64,000 bases of DNA from an uncultured Bacteroidota bacterium (lineage in GTDB: Bacteria; Bacteroidota; Bacteroidia; JABEUT01), in assembly GCA_903901055.1 (NCBI GenBank), contig CAIUPO010000028.1, forward strand, positions 1 through 64,000, read 5' to 3'. The notes under the pieces were generated by a model, which saw only the letters and a list, made by a program, of their open reading frames with translations, was not told the origin of the DNA and did not search any database. Shown piece after piece: positions 21,455-30,058 of the stretch (its first letter is position 1; every line of letters begins with the position of its first letter). A program made the position numbers and the translations under genes.

Positions 21455-22975
21455 TTATTTCCTCTTTGCACTAACATTGTTTGCCACCTTAATCAGTTGG
21501 TGAACGGTATTGTATTCATGTTTCTTGATTTCTCCTGATGCTGCAGTTGAGAAACGTAATTGCAGGCCTGTAGCAATAGCGTGTTCATTATCTGCTCCAT
21601 CAAACATTATACCACAGCCAAATGGTGTGCAAGTACCGGGGCTGCTTGAAAAAGGGGTGAAATCGATATCTTCCATATAGGTATCGGAAGTTTTCAATGC
21701 ACGTTTCAGCAACAACCTGTATCCGTTTCCTGTCCAGAAGTAGTTGGCTCTTACATCAGCTTCTTCGCCTTTATACATACCAATTAAGGAACCTGGAATA
21801 CAATTTGCACCCAAGGTCATGCTTGAGCCTGTGCCCTGCAATTCATAGGTGGAGCCCGGGGTAACTGTATAGGTAATTACTGAAGCAGTTGCTTTTGAAT
21901 TAGCACAATAAAGTACACCATTGGTATCAACCGATACTACGTAATAATAACCTGGTGTTGCAGTATCCGTAACGAGGAAGTGAGTGGTTGGTGTATTTGT
22001 ATTTGCACCTGCCGAAGAGCCGTTTGTATTAATCCAGAGCGGCACGGTTTCCTTGAGTGAAGTATTCATTACGGTTAAGGTTTGTTTGTTACTCAAATCA
22101 CCGTTGAATACAGATTTAGGTAAATTATCAGTATCGCTGGCCACAGCATTTTTATTGATAGCACCGTTATTCCACCACAAGTAGCAGTCGTTTGCCTGGT
22201 TAGCATTCAGCACTTGTACGGAACGGGCTCTCCAGATGTCGCATTTTTGATTTGACATGTTGGTGAACATTCCGCCTCCTGCTCCGTAAGTAGTAATAAT
22301 TTGATAATTTACGGTGTCAAGAGTTACTGTTGGTGGGAATGTATGACATACACCATAGCAATTCTGTGTATTGAATTCATAGGTAGAATTGTTGATGTTA
22401 AACATAATTACAAACTGATCCTGAACGAAACTTGGCGAAATCATGTTTCCATGGAAATCCCACATTGGCGCACCGCCCGCCTGGCCCCAACTCTTTAATT
22501 GGTGTCCTCCTACAGTTTTTGCCGTTGGATTAAAATACCAGGGTGAACTGTAAACACTTTGAAAAGCCTGATTCCATTCTACCAGCATATAAATGGCAGA
22601 ATCGCTCCATAATGAACGCATAGTGAAGTTGACTGTATTGCCCAGGAAGCCTTCGAATGTGTTATTTCCTAAATCCGGAACAGTAGCAGTTAATGCTATA
22701 GGAGTAGCAGTTGACCATCTTGAATCAAGTCCGCCATCCCATTGAAAGCCTAGTCCTCCACCCACATCAGTAGCACCGGAGAGGTTACCATTGGTTAAGG
22801 TAGAAGTAATTTTATACGCTATCAGGGTATCATTTTGCGGTGTAACCGGCATAGTAGTTGTAACTGATGCAGGGTTATTATTAATTACCTGATCATGCTT
22901 TGTACAGGAAATTGCACCCAGTACAGTAACCCCGGTTATAAGGGTTAAAGCCGAATATTTAAATAAGTTTTTCAT
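21455..22975 (-). CDS. Haem-binding lipoprotein, ethylbenzene-dehydrogenase-like domain with CX3CH
   Basis: 506 residues. The lipobox is AISC (Cys24). The N-terminal ~300 residues look like the haem-binding ethylbenzene-dehydrogenase/cytochrome domain: WDGGLDSRWSTATPI, NFTMRSLWSDSAIYMLVEW and MWDFHGN. They include CYGVCH, a CX3CH motif, where one would expect CX2CH. The C-terminal third contains further beta-rich sequence (EEADVRANYFWTGNGYRLLLKRAL). It probably carries one or two haems and acts in the periplasm or at the outer membrane. No Mo-containing partner is encoded nearby. Confidence 0.75.
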   Translation of the reverse strand: MKNLFKYSALTLITGVTVLGAISCTKHDQVINNNPASVTTTMPVTPQNDTLIAYKITSTLTNGNLSGATDVGGGLGFQWDGGLDSRWSTATPIALTATVPDLGNNTFEGFLGNTVNFTMRSLWSDSAIYMLVEWNQAFQSVYSSPWYFNPTAKTVGGHQLKSWGQAGGAPMWDFHGNMISPSFVQDQFVIMFNINNSTYEFNTQNCYGVCHTFPPTVTLDTVNYQIITTYGAGGGMFTNMSNQKCDIWRARSVQVLNANQANDCYLWWNNGAINKNAVASDTDNLPKSVFNGDLSNKQTLTVMNTSLKETVPLWINTNGSSAGANTNTPTTHFLVTDTATPGYYYVVSVDTNGVLYCANSKATASVITYTVTPGSTYELQGTGSSMTLGANCIPGSLIGMYKGEEADVRANYFWTGNGYRLLLKRALKTSDTYMEDIDFTPFSSSPGTCTPFGCGIMFDGADNEHAIATGLQLRFSTAASGEIKKHEYNTVHQLIKVANNVSAKRK

Positions 22976-23042
22976 GATTTTTTAAGTTTAAATTGTTGTG
23001 GTTTATTGATTGATTTGCTTGTTGCGTTTTTAATGAAAGCTT

Positions 23043-23543
23043 TTACTTACCTAAAGTTCTTATGTAGTTAATTACCTGCCAGCGTTGTTCTTCTGTAAGT
23101 TCTTTTTTAAGTGAAGGCATTGGTTTTTTTCCATTGGTAATCTTCCAAAAAAGTTCACCGTCTGTTTGTTTTGCAAAATCAGGTTTTGTAAAATCTCCCG
23201 GCGGTTTATCCAGTTCCGAACTTTTTGGGCCGTCACCTTTTCCTTTTTTACCATGACAGTCGTTGCATATTTTTACATACATTTTCTTTCCTTCTGCAAT
23301 AGATGCATCATTCGAGGCTACTGGGTTTTTCACTTTTGCCGCTTCAGCAGGGGCAGTCCATTTATCGTCGGCGGTTAAAAAAGAATAGCATAGGTTTTTA
23401 TCGGTAGGTGGCGACATCCATTTCTGGCCTCCTTTAAGTTCTGCAGGTGTGAATGCGAAACAGAGCGCCACTACACCCGTTACGGCTCCTGCTGCAAGAA
23501 ATTTTGAAAATTTTGCTTCTCCTATCTTTTGTGTGATTTTCAT
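23043..23543 (-). CDS. Membrane-anchored monohaem cytochrome c
   Basis: 166 residues. One N-terminal hydrophobic helix (residues ~15-31) may be a signal anchor. The haem motif is CNDCH (C93, C96, H97), followed by GKKGKGDGP; the distal Met is M142 in KPMPSLKKELT, and the fold closes with QRWQVINYIRTLGK. This is a standard class I cytochrome c, likely the diffusible or tethered carrier of the redox operon. A predicted structured RNA and a 17-codon frame lie in the 215-base gap before it. Confidence 0.88.
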   Translation of the reverse strand: MKITQKIGEAKFSKFLAAGAVTGVVALCFAFTPAELKGGQKWMSPPTDKNLCYSFLTADDKWTAPAEAAKVKNPVASNDASIAEGKKMYVKICNDCHGKKGKGDGPKSSELDKPPGDFTKPDFAKQTDGELFWKITNGKKPMPSLKKELTEEQRWQVINYIRTLGK

Positions 23544-23609
23544 ATTACTGTGATATTAATTGTTACTGTTTATTTTTGTTTTGAATTTTTTCATGTTTGT
23601 TTAAGGGCC

Positions 23610-23677
23610 CGGAGGAAGGGCATCGCTCCATGAAAAAACCATGCCCTCTCCTTGTATTTCCTAAATACACTCCTCCG
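23610..23677 (-). ncRNA. Candidate three-way-junction RNA upstream of the cytochrome c gene
   Basis: Read on the minus strand, P1 is CGGAGGA/TCCTCCG (23677-23671 with 23616-23610). Within it lie P2, GTATTT-AGG-AAATAC, and P3, AGGGCAT/ATGCCCT with a 17-base loop. All three stems are perfect and mutually compatible. It lies 67 bases before the cytochrome start. It could be a riboswitch-like leader, a processing site or a repeat element. I do not recognise it as a known family. Confidence 0.5.
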
Positions 23678-23679
23678 CT

Positions 23680-23733
23680 TTACCCTGACGGTGGAAACAT
23701 CCAATTTTTTAGTTTCTCCATCTTTTTACTCAT
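23680..23733 (-). CDS. Possible 17-codon leader peptide
   Basis: ATG at 23733 codes for MSKKMEKLKNWMFPPSG and a TAA that ends three bases before the P1 stem of the candidate RNA. Being next to a structured element suggests a translation-coupled leader, but such a short frame could be chance; there is no independent support. Confidence 0.2.
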   Translation of the reverse strand: MSKKMEKLKNWMFPPSG

Positions 23734-23758
23734 TTTATTCTTTGATTAATTGCTTCTT

Positions 23759-24637
23759 TTAAACGATTGCTTTTCCTGCCTTTTTAATTTTCACCAAGAA
23801 CCGGAAGATGATAAAGTAGGTAAGCCATACTCCTCCGAACAGTGTTGAAATAGTAATTACCAAAGGCAATGGTGCATAAGGTTCCCACAGTGCGCGCGGA
23901 AACGGATTCGGATCAACTACAAGCGGTGTACCCCAGGTTGCATCTGTTTTCGTTTCAATATTTCCGAACTGGTCATTATCATCTACCTTTGCTACGATAG
24001 ACAGCGTACTTTTTACATCTCCGGGAATTCCTTTCGGATATTTAAATTCCGCTTTCCCATTTTCATCGGTGGTAACTGTAAAGTCATCACCGGCGGGCAT
24101 TGTTCCAAACAGGCGTTGAACATAAAATTTAATATCGGCACCTTTAACAGGAGTTTCTTTTCCATCGGCGTCTTTTCTTGTTAAAATTGCTGTTGCCTTG
24201 TGTGCTGTATCTCCGGCATCCAGTTTCAAAACAAGGCTCGCATCTTTATAACGCATTTCTTCATCTGCGTCGCCATATATGCTATCGTTTTCAATCTTCG
24301 CAGTGATGGTAAATGCATGGCCAGTGTCAGTTGGTAATTCGGCCGGAAGAATTAAAATTGCTTTACCAATACCATTCGTGGTTACTGTATTTAGCAATTC
24401 TGTTTTGCCTTCATTGGTTGTATAAAAATTGACCCTGGCATTTTGGGCAGCCATAAACTTTCCGGTGCTGTTCTTTGCTTTTACAATAGCAACAGCAGTT
24501 CTTGTTAAATCCGCCTTTTTATAGTAAGCCAATTGAATTGTAGCATCTCTTTTTTCTGTTGCCTTAGTCTTGTCCTGAGCAACCAGCAGGCTTGAGAATA
24601 AAACTGCGATGGGAAGAACTATTCTATTTAGTTTCAT
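23759..24637 (-). CDS. Periplasmic protein with C-terminal membrane anchor, redox operon
   Basis: 292 residues. A signal peptide (MKLNRIVLPIAVLFSSLLVA) is followed by two similar beta-rich domains (ARVNFYTTNEG...LNTVTTNGIGKA and ADIKFYVQRLFG...FTVTTDENGKAEF), resembling Ig-like or big-domain folds. One C-terminal membrane helix (PLVITISTLFGGVWLTYFIIF) ends in a basic tail. No redox motif seen. The start codon is directly next to the stop of the NrfD gene. It may be a structural subunit that holds the complex in the periplasm. Family not recognised. Confidence 0.65.
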   Translation of the reverse strand: MKLNRIVLPIAVLFSSLLVAQDKTKATEKRDATIQLAYYKKADLTRTAVAIVKAKNSTGKFMAAQNARVNFYTTNEGKTELLNTVTTNGIGKAILILPAELPTDTGHAFTITAKIENDSIYGDADEEMRYKDASLVLKLDAGDTAHKATAILTRKDADGKETPVKGADIKFYVQRLFGTMPAGDDFTVTTDENGKAEFKYPKGIPGDVKSTLSIVAKVDDNDQFGNIETKTDATWGTPLVVDPNPFPRALWEPYAPLPLVITISTLFGGVWLTYFIIFRFLVKIKKAGKAIV

Positions 24638-24639
24638 AA

Positions 24640-26100
24640 TTATTTGGTTGATGGAATTAGTGGGGTTATTATTTTAGGTTCAATTGGTTTTAGTAACTCA
24701 CCATTTGATTCAGCAGCAGCTGCTATTTCTCTTTCCTTTTTCAAATCAATAGCAGTAAGTCTGTCATGTTCCAGTTCAATGCCTTCTTCAACTTCCCACA
24801 CAGCCATCATCGGGAACATCTTTGCAAAGAGTGTAATCACCAGGAATATTCCGGCTAAACAAGCTGCGGTTACTGAAAATTCAACGTAGTTTGGAAAGTA
24901 TGTTGACCAGGTTCCGGGTACTTCCTGAATAGGCATATATGGGTGTAATAATGTAGGCACCACAATCAGATACCTTTTTACCCATGCACCGGCAGCAATA
25001 AATATGCAGGTAATAACCAACGGAGTTATTTTGCGGCCTTTAGGGAACGACATTACAATAATTGGCAGCAATACAGTGCCAAACTGGCATGTCCAGAATA
25101 CTTTGGAATAACTTCCATAAAACAAGTCAGTAAGTAAGTGTCCTTCGGCAGTTGCCATTTTATATGCAGGAATCCAATATTCATTCAGGTTGAGATAAGC
25201 ATATATAAGTGTAAGCGCAAGCACCACACGTCCTATTAAATCGAAGTGGCGGGGAGTAATATATTTTTCGAGGTGATACAATCTGCGGAATGCAGCCATA
25301 CCTAATATTACACATGCAGAACCTGAGTAAAGCGCACCGGCAACAAAGTATGGGCCGAATACGGTACTGTCCCATCCCGGACGTAATGTCATTGCAAAAA
25401 TGTAACTAACTACGGTGTGTACCGATACCGCAACCGGAATAATTACAATCGTCATAATGGTCATTGATTTCTCTAACATGTGCCATTGTTCTTTTGTACC
25501 TTTCCAGCCAAGAGCCATTTTTGTGTACAGCCATTTTCTGAATTTATTAAATCGTGTAGTTGTATCTTTTAGCCTGTCTCTGCACAGCGCCATATCAGGA
25601 ATCATTGGCAGAAACAGGAATACCGTGCTACCGGTGAAATAAGTACAGATAGAGATGATATCCCACATCAAGGGTGATTGTATCCGGCCATGAATTACAA
25701 GGTTGGCAAGCCTGTCTGGGCGACCTAAATCAATGATAGGCATAATGCCACCAAAACAAAGGGATACAAAAGTGAGTAACTCGGCAGAACGGGTAATCGG
25801 CCTTCTCCACTCTTGTTTTGTAATCCGCAGGATTGCTGATACAAGTGTACCAGAGTGACTGATACCAATAAAGAAAACGAAGGTTGAAATATACAACCCC
25901 CATGATACATAATTGCGCATTGCTGTTACGCCTAAGCCGTTTCTTAATTGGTTAATGTAGCAATACACCCCCCAAATAATAACAACTACTAAACATCCAA
26001 TCCATACTTTCGTGTTTGTGCCCCAATGATTCGTAGGGCGGAGACAGTCTTCGCGAACTGTTTCAATTTCTTCTTTCAGGTTATATTTCTCTGTTGCCAT
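24640..26100 (-). CDS. NrfD/PsrC-like quinol-interacting membrane subunit
   Basis: 486 residues with about nine or ten membrane helices. The region FIGISHSGTLVSAILRITKQEWRRPITRSAELLTF is the typical Q-site segment of NrfD/ActC/HybB-type proteins, and IMPIIDLGRPDRL follows. It exchanges electrons with the quinone pool without haem. Both termini carry soluble Lys/Glu-rich tails. It lies between the FeS protein (50 bases upstream) and the tail-anchored protein. The pair FeS-NrfD normally serves a third, catalytic or cytochrome partner; here the only candidates are the cytochromes of the same operon. Confidence 0.85.
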   Translation of the reverse strand: MATEKYNLKEEIETVREDCLRPTNHWGTNTKVWIGCLVVVIIWGVYCYINQLRNGLGVTAMRNYVSWGLYISTFVFFIGISHSGTLVSAILRITKQEWRRPITRSAELLTFVSLCFGGIMPIIDLGRPDRLANLVIHGRIQSPLMWDIISICTYFTGSTVFLFLPMIPDMALCRDRLKDTTTRFNKFRKWLYTKMALGWKGTKEQWHMLEKSMTIMTIVIIPVAVSVHTVVSYIFAMTLRPGWDSTVFGPYFVAGALYSGSACVILGMAAFRRLYHLEKYITPRHFDLIGRVVLALTLIYAYLNLNEYWIPAYKMATAEGHLLTDLFYGSYSKVFWTCQFGTVLLPIIVMSFPKGRKITPLVITCIFIAAGAWVKRYLIVVPTLLHPYMPIQEVPGTWSTYFPNYVEFSVTAACLAGIFLVITLFAKMFPMMAVWEVEEGIELEHDRLTAIDLKKEREIAAAAESNGELLKPIEPKIITPLIPSTK

Positions 26101-26150
26101 ATTTCTTTCAATTATATTTTTATAATTATTATTTGATTTTTATTTTTTTA

Positions 26151-27143
26151 TCACATTGGCATCGGGCTCATGTCCATATTTTCAGTTGAAGGTTTTGTTT
26201 TGTCCTTCACCTTTTTTACGGTTTTAATATCCGGTGCAGAATATTTCCTGTTTTTAGGTGCCAGGTAATAAACACGTGGTTCAGTTCCCAGTTCCTCGAG
26301 GTGACGGTATCCTGAATTATCTTCCAGAAGCTGGCTAAGCTTTACCGTATTTCCTGAAGCGTTTGTAACTGCATCTTCATTCTGGTCGCCAAAATATAAG
26401 GCATCCATAGGGCAACTGCTAACACAAGCGGGCATTTTTCCCTGACGGATCATATCCGGACAGAAATCGCATTTTTCAACTGTTCCCATTCTGCGTGGTA
26501 CACTCCTTTCAGGGGAATATTCCATCTTTCCGATTGATGCGGTTTGTTGTGCTGAAGGATGACTCCAGTTAAAAAATCTTGTAGAATAAGGGCAAGCAGC
26601 CATACAAGAACGGCAACCGATACATCTTTCATTATCTATTAATACAATGCCATCCTGTCTTTTAAAAGTTGCACCAACAGGGCAAACCTTTGTGCATGGA
26701 GGGTTATCGCAATGGAAACATGGTTTAGGGAAATAGTAAGGTGCAGTAGTGTCTGCATCTTTCATAGTAAACACTTTTATCCATTCCCTGTCCGATTCTG
26801 TATAGTGCATAGCCTGGCATGCTTCGGTGCATTTTTTGCAGCCATCGCATTTAGCAAGGTCAATAACCATTATGAATTTTTTACCAGCGATTCCTTTGCG
26901 TGATTCTTCATTTGATACAGGAGGAGTGATTACTTCCTCCATATTCATGGAACTTGCCTTGTAAATTTTCCCGTTCGCAGGATTAACCAGAAGGGATTTT
27001 TCTCCGGTATCCTTTGGCTTTCCGCTGGAGAATACCTTTTCAAACCCTAAAACACCGGAAGCGAGGATACCACCAGTAATTAAACTTTTGCGCAAGAAGT
27101 CCCTCCTGTCCGTTTTGCTTGTTTCGTTTTTTTCGTCGTTCAT
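26151..27143 (-). CDS. Tat-exported four-cluster ferredoxin-like FeS protein (NrfC/PsrB type)
   Basis: 330 residues. The N-terminus has a twin-arginine motif, DRRDFLRKS (R13, R14), before a hydrophobic stretch. Four Cys groups are visible: CDGCKKCTEAC, CFHCDNPPCTKVC, CIGCRSCMAAC and CDFCPDMI...CVSSC, fitting four [4Fe-4S] clusters. It should sit on the periplasmic face of the NrfD subunit and relay electrons. It is the first gene of the redox operon. It is longer than plain NrfC because of an extra ~80 N-terminal residues and a Lys/Thr-rich tail. Confidence 0.87.
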   Translation of the reverse strand: MNDEKNETSKTDRRDFLRKSLITGGILASGVLGFEKVFSSGKPKDTGEKSLLVNPANGKIYKASSMNMEEVITPPVSNEESRKGIAGKKFIMVIDLAKCDGCKKCTEACQAMHYTESDREWIKVFTMKDADTTAPYYFPKPCFHCDNPPCTKVCPVGATFKRQDGIVLIDNERCIGCRSCMAACPYSTRFFNWSHPSAQQTASIGKMEYSPERSVPRRMGTVEKCDFCPDMIRQGKMPACVSSCPMDALYFGDQNEDAVTNASGNTVKLSQLLEDNSGYRHLEELGTEPRVYYLAPKNRKYSAPDIKTVKKVKDKTKPSTENMDMSPMPM

Positions 27144-27208
27144 ATATATATGGTGTATTTGCTATTTATTTTTGATGTTACAAATGTCAATCATGTGTGA
27201 TAAACTAG

Positions 27209-27433
27209 TATGATTTCGCTCAGTAAATAATTTGCTTCTTCTCATCTTAATTCTCACGCTGGTGAAGACAGAAATTATTAGAATTGAAATCACTATCATA
27301 AGCTGTTTCTGAGTTTAAAGTTTGTTTTTGGCCCCCGTGCGTATAATGTGCGCTCATCACTGTTCATTTATCATGATTTATTTGACCCCACAAAATTCTA
27401 TGGAAAGCCAACTTTTACCTATGATATCGCTCA
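27209..27433 (+). repeat. Two copies of TATGAT(T/A)TCGCTCA
   Basis: TATGATTTCGCTCA (27209-27222) and TATGATATCGCTCA (27420-27433) differ at one base and lie in the same orientation, 211 bases apart, upstream of the redox operon. They may be binding sites. Confidence 0.4.
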
Positions 27434-27634
27434 AGATTTTAGATGTTCCTACGCGTGTGTTAAATCACATTTATTTATGACCAATTTGGTTTTACCGGAT
27501 ATCTTATCATCATTGATATAGCGGACCCATTTTTTTCAACATGCAGGTTGTTTAATATACCTGAGTTTTGATAAAATACCTTCTTCCCATGACTCTATTG
27601 TCACGGAATTTCAATATTATAAATTGTGATTAAA

Positions 27635-27663
27635 GTAACAAAATCAGATGCTGATTTTGTTAC
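27635..27663. terminator. Perfect 13-bp hairpin after the FNR-type gene
   Basis: GTAACAAAATCAG, loop ATG, CTGATTTTGTTAC. It lies 30 bases beyond the stop of the regulator gene. On the minus strand it is followed only by TTTAATC, so it is a good stem with a modest T-run; an operator is the alternative. Confidence 0.6.
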
Positions 27664-27693
27664 AAAGGATTACCCAATTAGAATAACGGGCTG

Positions 27694-28407
27694 TTAAGTA
27701 AAACTAACATCCTCATTTATCCCGATCATGTTTTTCAGCTCCGGAAGATTTACAAGAAATATTCTTTTACCTTCCGTTTTAATAATTCCTTCATGCTCAA
27801 AATCAGAAAGTGTTCTTGATACTTCTTCTCTGGATGTGCATGCGATTTCGCCAATTTCAAGTCGGGTTAATTTTACGGCTAATTCACCACCACTGCATTT
27901 ACCGAATACTTCATTAATATATAGTAAGGAATATGAAATTTTTTCTCGGGCATTCATAAGCATCAGGCTCTTCATCCTCCATTCCGATTTGCGTAATTCC
28001 TTTGTCAATAACATAATTGTTTCGAGCATCATATCCGGATTTGCCTTGAGTAAATCAATAAAAAATTCCCTTTCTACACTGCAAATAACAGAATCATCAA
28101 TGGCATAAACTGACGATGGTGAGATATGCGTCCCATCCATTTCCCGAAACCCTATAATATCACCAGCCTTAGCAAGTCGTTTTATTTGCTGCTTCCCGAA
28201 CAAACCATCTGCCACAACCTTTACTTTACCATCATTAATAAAAAGAAGGGATGTAATAGGAGTACCAAAATAAATGATGGCCTGTCCACTTCGGCGCTTT
28301 AATATCTTTTTCCCTTCATTCACTTTCTGAAGCCACTCCTTATTGCTATGCTCTTGTATAAAACAATGAACATTACAAGTAAGACAATCCGTTTCTGCTA
28401 CTAACAT
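27694..28407 (-). CDS. FNR-type oxygen-sensing transcription regulator
   Basis: 237 residues of the Crp/Fnr family: cyclic-nucleotide-binding-like domain, dimer helix and C-terminal HTH. Four Cys are placed as in E. coli FNR: C8, C11 and C15 at the N-terminus and C109 (SVICSVERE), with C15-C109 spacing of 94 against 93 in FNR from memory. This suggests an oxygen-labile [4Fe-4S] cluster. The recognition helix has REEVSRTL, with the Glu-x-x-Ser-Arg pattern that reads TGAT half-sites. It lies between the redox operon and the aromatic operon and is a natural candidate to control both under anoxia. A 20-bp palindrome precedes it. Confidence 0.85.
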   Translation of the reverse strand: MLVAETDCLTCNVHCFIQEHSNKEWLQKVNEGKKILKRRSGQAIIYFGTPITSLLFINDGKVKVVADGLFGKQQIKRLAKAGDIIGFREMDGTHISPSSVYAIDDSVICSVEREFFIDLLKANPDMMLETIMLLTKELRKSEWRMKSLMLMNAREKISYSLLYINEVFGKCSGGELAVKLTRLEIGEIACTSREEVSRTLSDFEHEGIIKTEGKRIFLVNLPELKNMIGINEDVSFT

Positions 28408-28439
28408 AATCTACTATTATTAAATTCCATTACATTACT

Positions 28440-28459
28440 TTGATAAATGAATTTATCAA
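28440..28459. promoter_or_regulatory. 20-bp palindrome upstream of the FNR-type gene
   Basis: TTGATAAAT-GA-ATTTATCAA is a perfect 9+2+9 dyad, 33 bases before the ATG at 28407. Its ends match FNR half-sites (TTGAT/ATCAA), but the spacing is ten bases rather than four. Autoregulation is plausible. Confidence 0.5.
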
Positions 28460-28697
28460 TCAGAATAGCAGTGCGAGTTGAATATAGTGCCTTATTTTCC
28501 ATCCGGATTACAATCTTACCAAACCTTTTATGCCCTTATATTTTGGCATTTCAACGGCAAATGTAGGCACACACAAGATTTTAACTATGACATTTATCAA
28601 CTTAAAAGATGTTTAAAAACATGCGGGAGCCGACTATCCAAAACAAAGTTCAGGAAGCGGTGATGTTTTCAGAAATTGAAAGATTAGATTGAAACGA

Positions 28698-29609
28698 TCA
28701 CTCGTGTGATTGTCCGTTTTGTATTTTAAAGATATGCAGAACAGCAGGAAAGATAGCATTCATGCTTTCTTCAACTCCTTTAACTGAACCGGGCAACGTA
28801 ATTACAAGCGTTTTATCAATCATACCGGCAACCCCTCTTGATAGCATAGAAAATGGAGTACGCTGCTGTCCATAGTTACGAGCCGTTTCCATAATACCTG
28901 GGATTTCACGAGTTAGTAAAGGTTTGTTTGCTTCTGGCGTTACATCCCTTTCTGCAAGTCCGGTACCTCCGGTAATTATTACCAAATCAATCTTTTCGCT
29001 CGCATACCTTTTAACTGCTTTCTGAATTTCTTCTATCTCATCCGGCAAAATAAGATATACGGGGGATAGTATATTATTCCCGGCAAGATGCTTGATTATG
29101 GCCTTCCCAGCTTCATCATTCTTTATTCCTTTCGAGCGGCTATCGCTGCATACTATAACAGCCGCTTTTATATTCAAATCAGGCATATTCTTAATATCAC
29201 TCTTACCGCCTTTCTTCTCAAGAAGTTTTATAGAAGTAATTTCAATTCCTTTATCAATCGGCTTAAGCATATCGTACATGGTAAGCGCAGCTACTGAAGC
29301 CCCGTGCATGGCCTCTACCTCTACCCCTGTCTTATAAATGGTTTTAACTTCCACCTTTATTATGATGTTGAAGTTTTCAATTTCAGAAGTGATGGAGGCA
29401 AACTCAATTGGTAAAGGATGACAATCCGGAATAACATCACTGGTCTTTTTTATTGCAAGTAATCCTGCGGCTCTCGAAAATTCGAAAATATTTCCTTTGG
29501 GAACTTCTCCTCTTTTTATGATATCAATCGTCTCTTGTGAACTTGTTTTTACCACAGCGCAAGCAATAGCATTACGGAGTGTGTTCTTTTTATTAGTTAT
29601 GTCAACCAT
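28698..29609 (-). CDS. Bifunctional molybdopterin protein, MoaC fused to MoaB/MogA
   Basis: 303 residues. Residues 1-~145 are MoaC ([40 protein letters not shown]), which with MoaA makes cyclic pyranopterin monophosphate. Residues ~150-303 are MoaB/MogA-like ([28 protein letters not shown]), which adenylylates molybdopterin. The MoaC part starts later than in free-standing MoaC. Such fusions are known in Bacteroidota. It is the last gene of the train that begins at 43258, five bases after moaE, so it is presumably made together with the Mo-dependent hydroxybenzoyl-CoA reductase. Confidence 0.9.
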   Translation of the reverse strand: MVDITNKKNTLRNAIACAVVKTSSQETIDIIKRGEVPKGNIFEFSRAAGLLAIKKTSDVIPDCHPLPIEFASITSEIENFNIIIKVEVKTIYKTGVEVEAMHGASVAALTMYDMLKPIDKGIEITSIKLLEKKGGKSDIKNMPDLNIKAAVIVCSDSRSKGIKNDEAGKAIIKHLAGNNILSPVYLILPDEIEEIQKAVKRYASEKIDLVIITGGTGLAERDVTPEANKPLLTREIPGIMETARNYGQQRTPFSMLSRGVAGMIDKTLVITLPGSVKGVEESMNAIFPAVLHIFKIQNGQSHE

Positions 29610-29614
29610 AGCTT

Positions 29615-30058
29615 TTACTTATTTTCTTTCCATTGATAAGTCTCATCTTCAAAAACTTCTTTACCCCAAATCGGAACTTCTTTTTTTATTCGTTCCACCA
29701 CTTCATTGCATGCCTCCGTCGCTGCTTGTCTGTGAGCCGATGAAGTGAAAACAAAAAAGCATATTTCGCCAACCTTAATATTTCCAAGGCTGTGATAAAT
29801 GTGCATACAAGTAATAGGATATTTAGCAAACGTTGCTTCTCTAATAGTATAAACCATTTCATTTGCCATATCATTGTATGCAGTGAACTCTATTGCCTTC
29901 ACATTCTTACCATATTTTATATCGCTCCGCACTTGACCAAGGAAAATACTATGTGCGCCAATTTCAGTTTTGGAAGAATGCTTGGCGATACTATCTCCTA
30001 TAAATGAAGGAGGAATAGCCCCTTCTATAAATATATTTTTTACTTTTTTTTCAGCCAC
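29615..30058 (-). CDS. moaE: Molybdopterin synthase large subunit
   Basis: 147 residues. It forms the heterotetramer with MoaD that puts two sulfurs into cyclic pyranopterin monophosphate to give molybdopterin. Family features include [49 protein letters not shown] and [11 protein letters not shown]. The start is GTG at 30058 and overlaps the moaD stop by eight bases (GTGGCTGA), indicating coupled translation in equal amounts. Confidence 0.93.
   Translation of the reverse strand: MAEKKVKNIFIEGAIPPSFIGDSIAKHSSKTEIGAHSIFLGQVRSDIKYGKNVKAIEFTAYNDMANEMVYTIREATFAKYPITCMHIYHSLGNIKVGEICFFVFTSSAHRQAATEACNEVVERIKKEVPIWGKEVFEDETYQWKENK

Larger units (their letters stand above)
27144..27693. other. 550-base gap upstream of the redox operon
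   Basis: I see no gene here. It must hold the promoter of the operon starting at 27143, but no clear TANNTTTG box was found on the minus strand. It contains a repeated 14-base motif (27209-27222, 27420-27433), ATCA-TGTG-TGAT at 27191-27202, and near its right end the strong hairpin at 27635-27663. Confidence 0.6.

Noticed and set aside
20075-27143. Nitrite reductase (Nrf) or alternative complex III operon
   Set aside because: NrfC/NrfD-like genes are present, but there is no NrfA pentahaem cytochrome, no ActA multihaem protein and no ActB-type fusion.
27635-27663. Operator for the redox operon
   Set aside because: The hairpin lies about 490 bases from the operon start and just after the regulator gene; a terminator is the simpler reading.
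28478-28663. 61-codon frame on the plus strand
   Set aside because: No promoter box, no signal or domain, and its sequence does not look like protein; probably chance.
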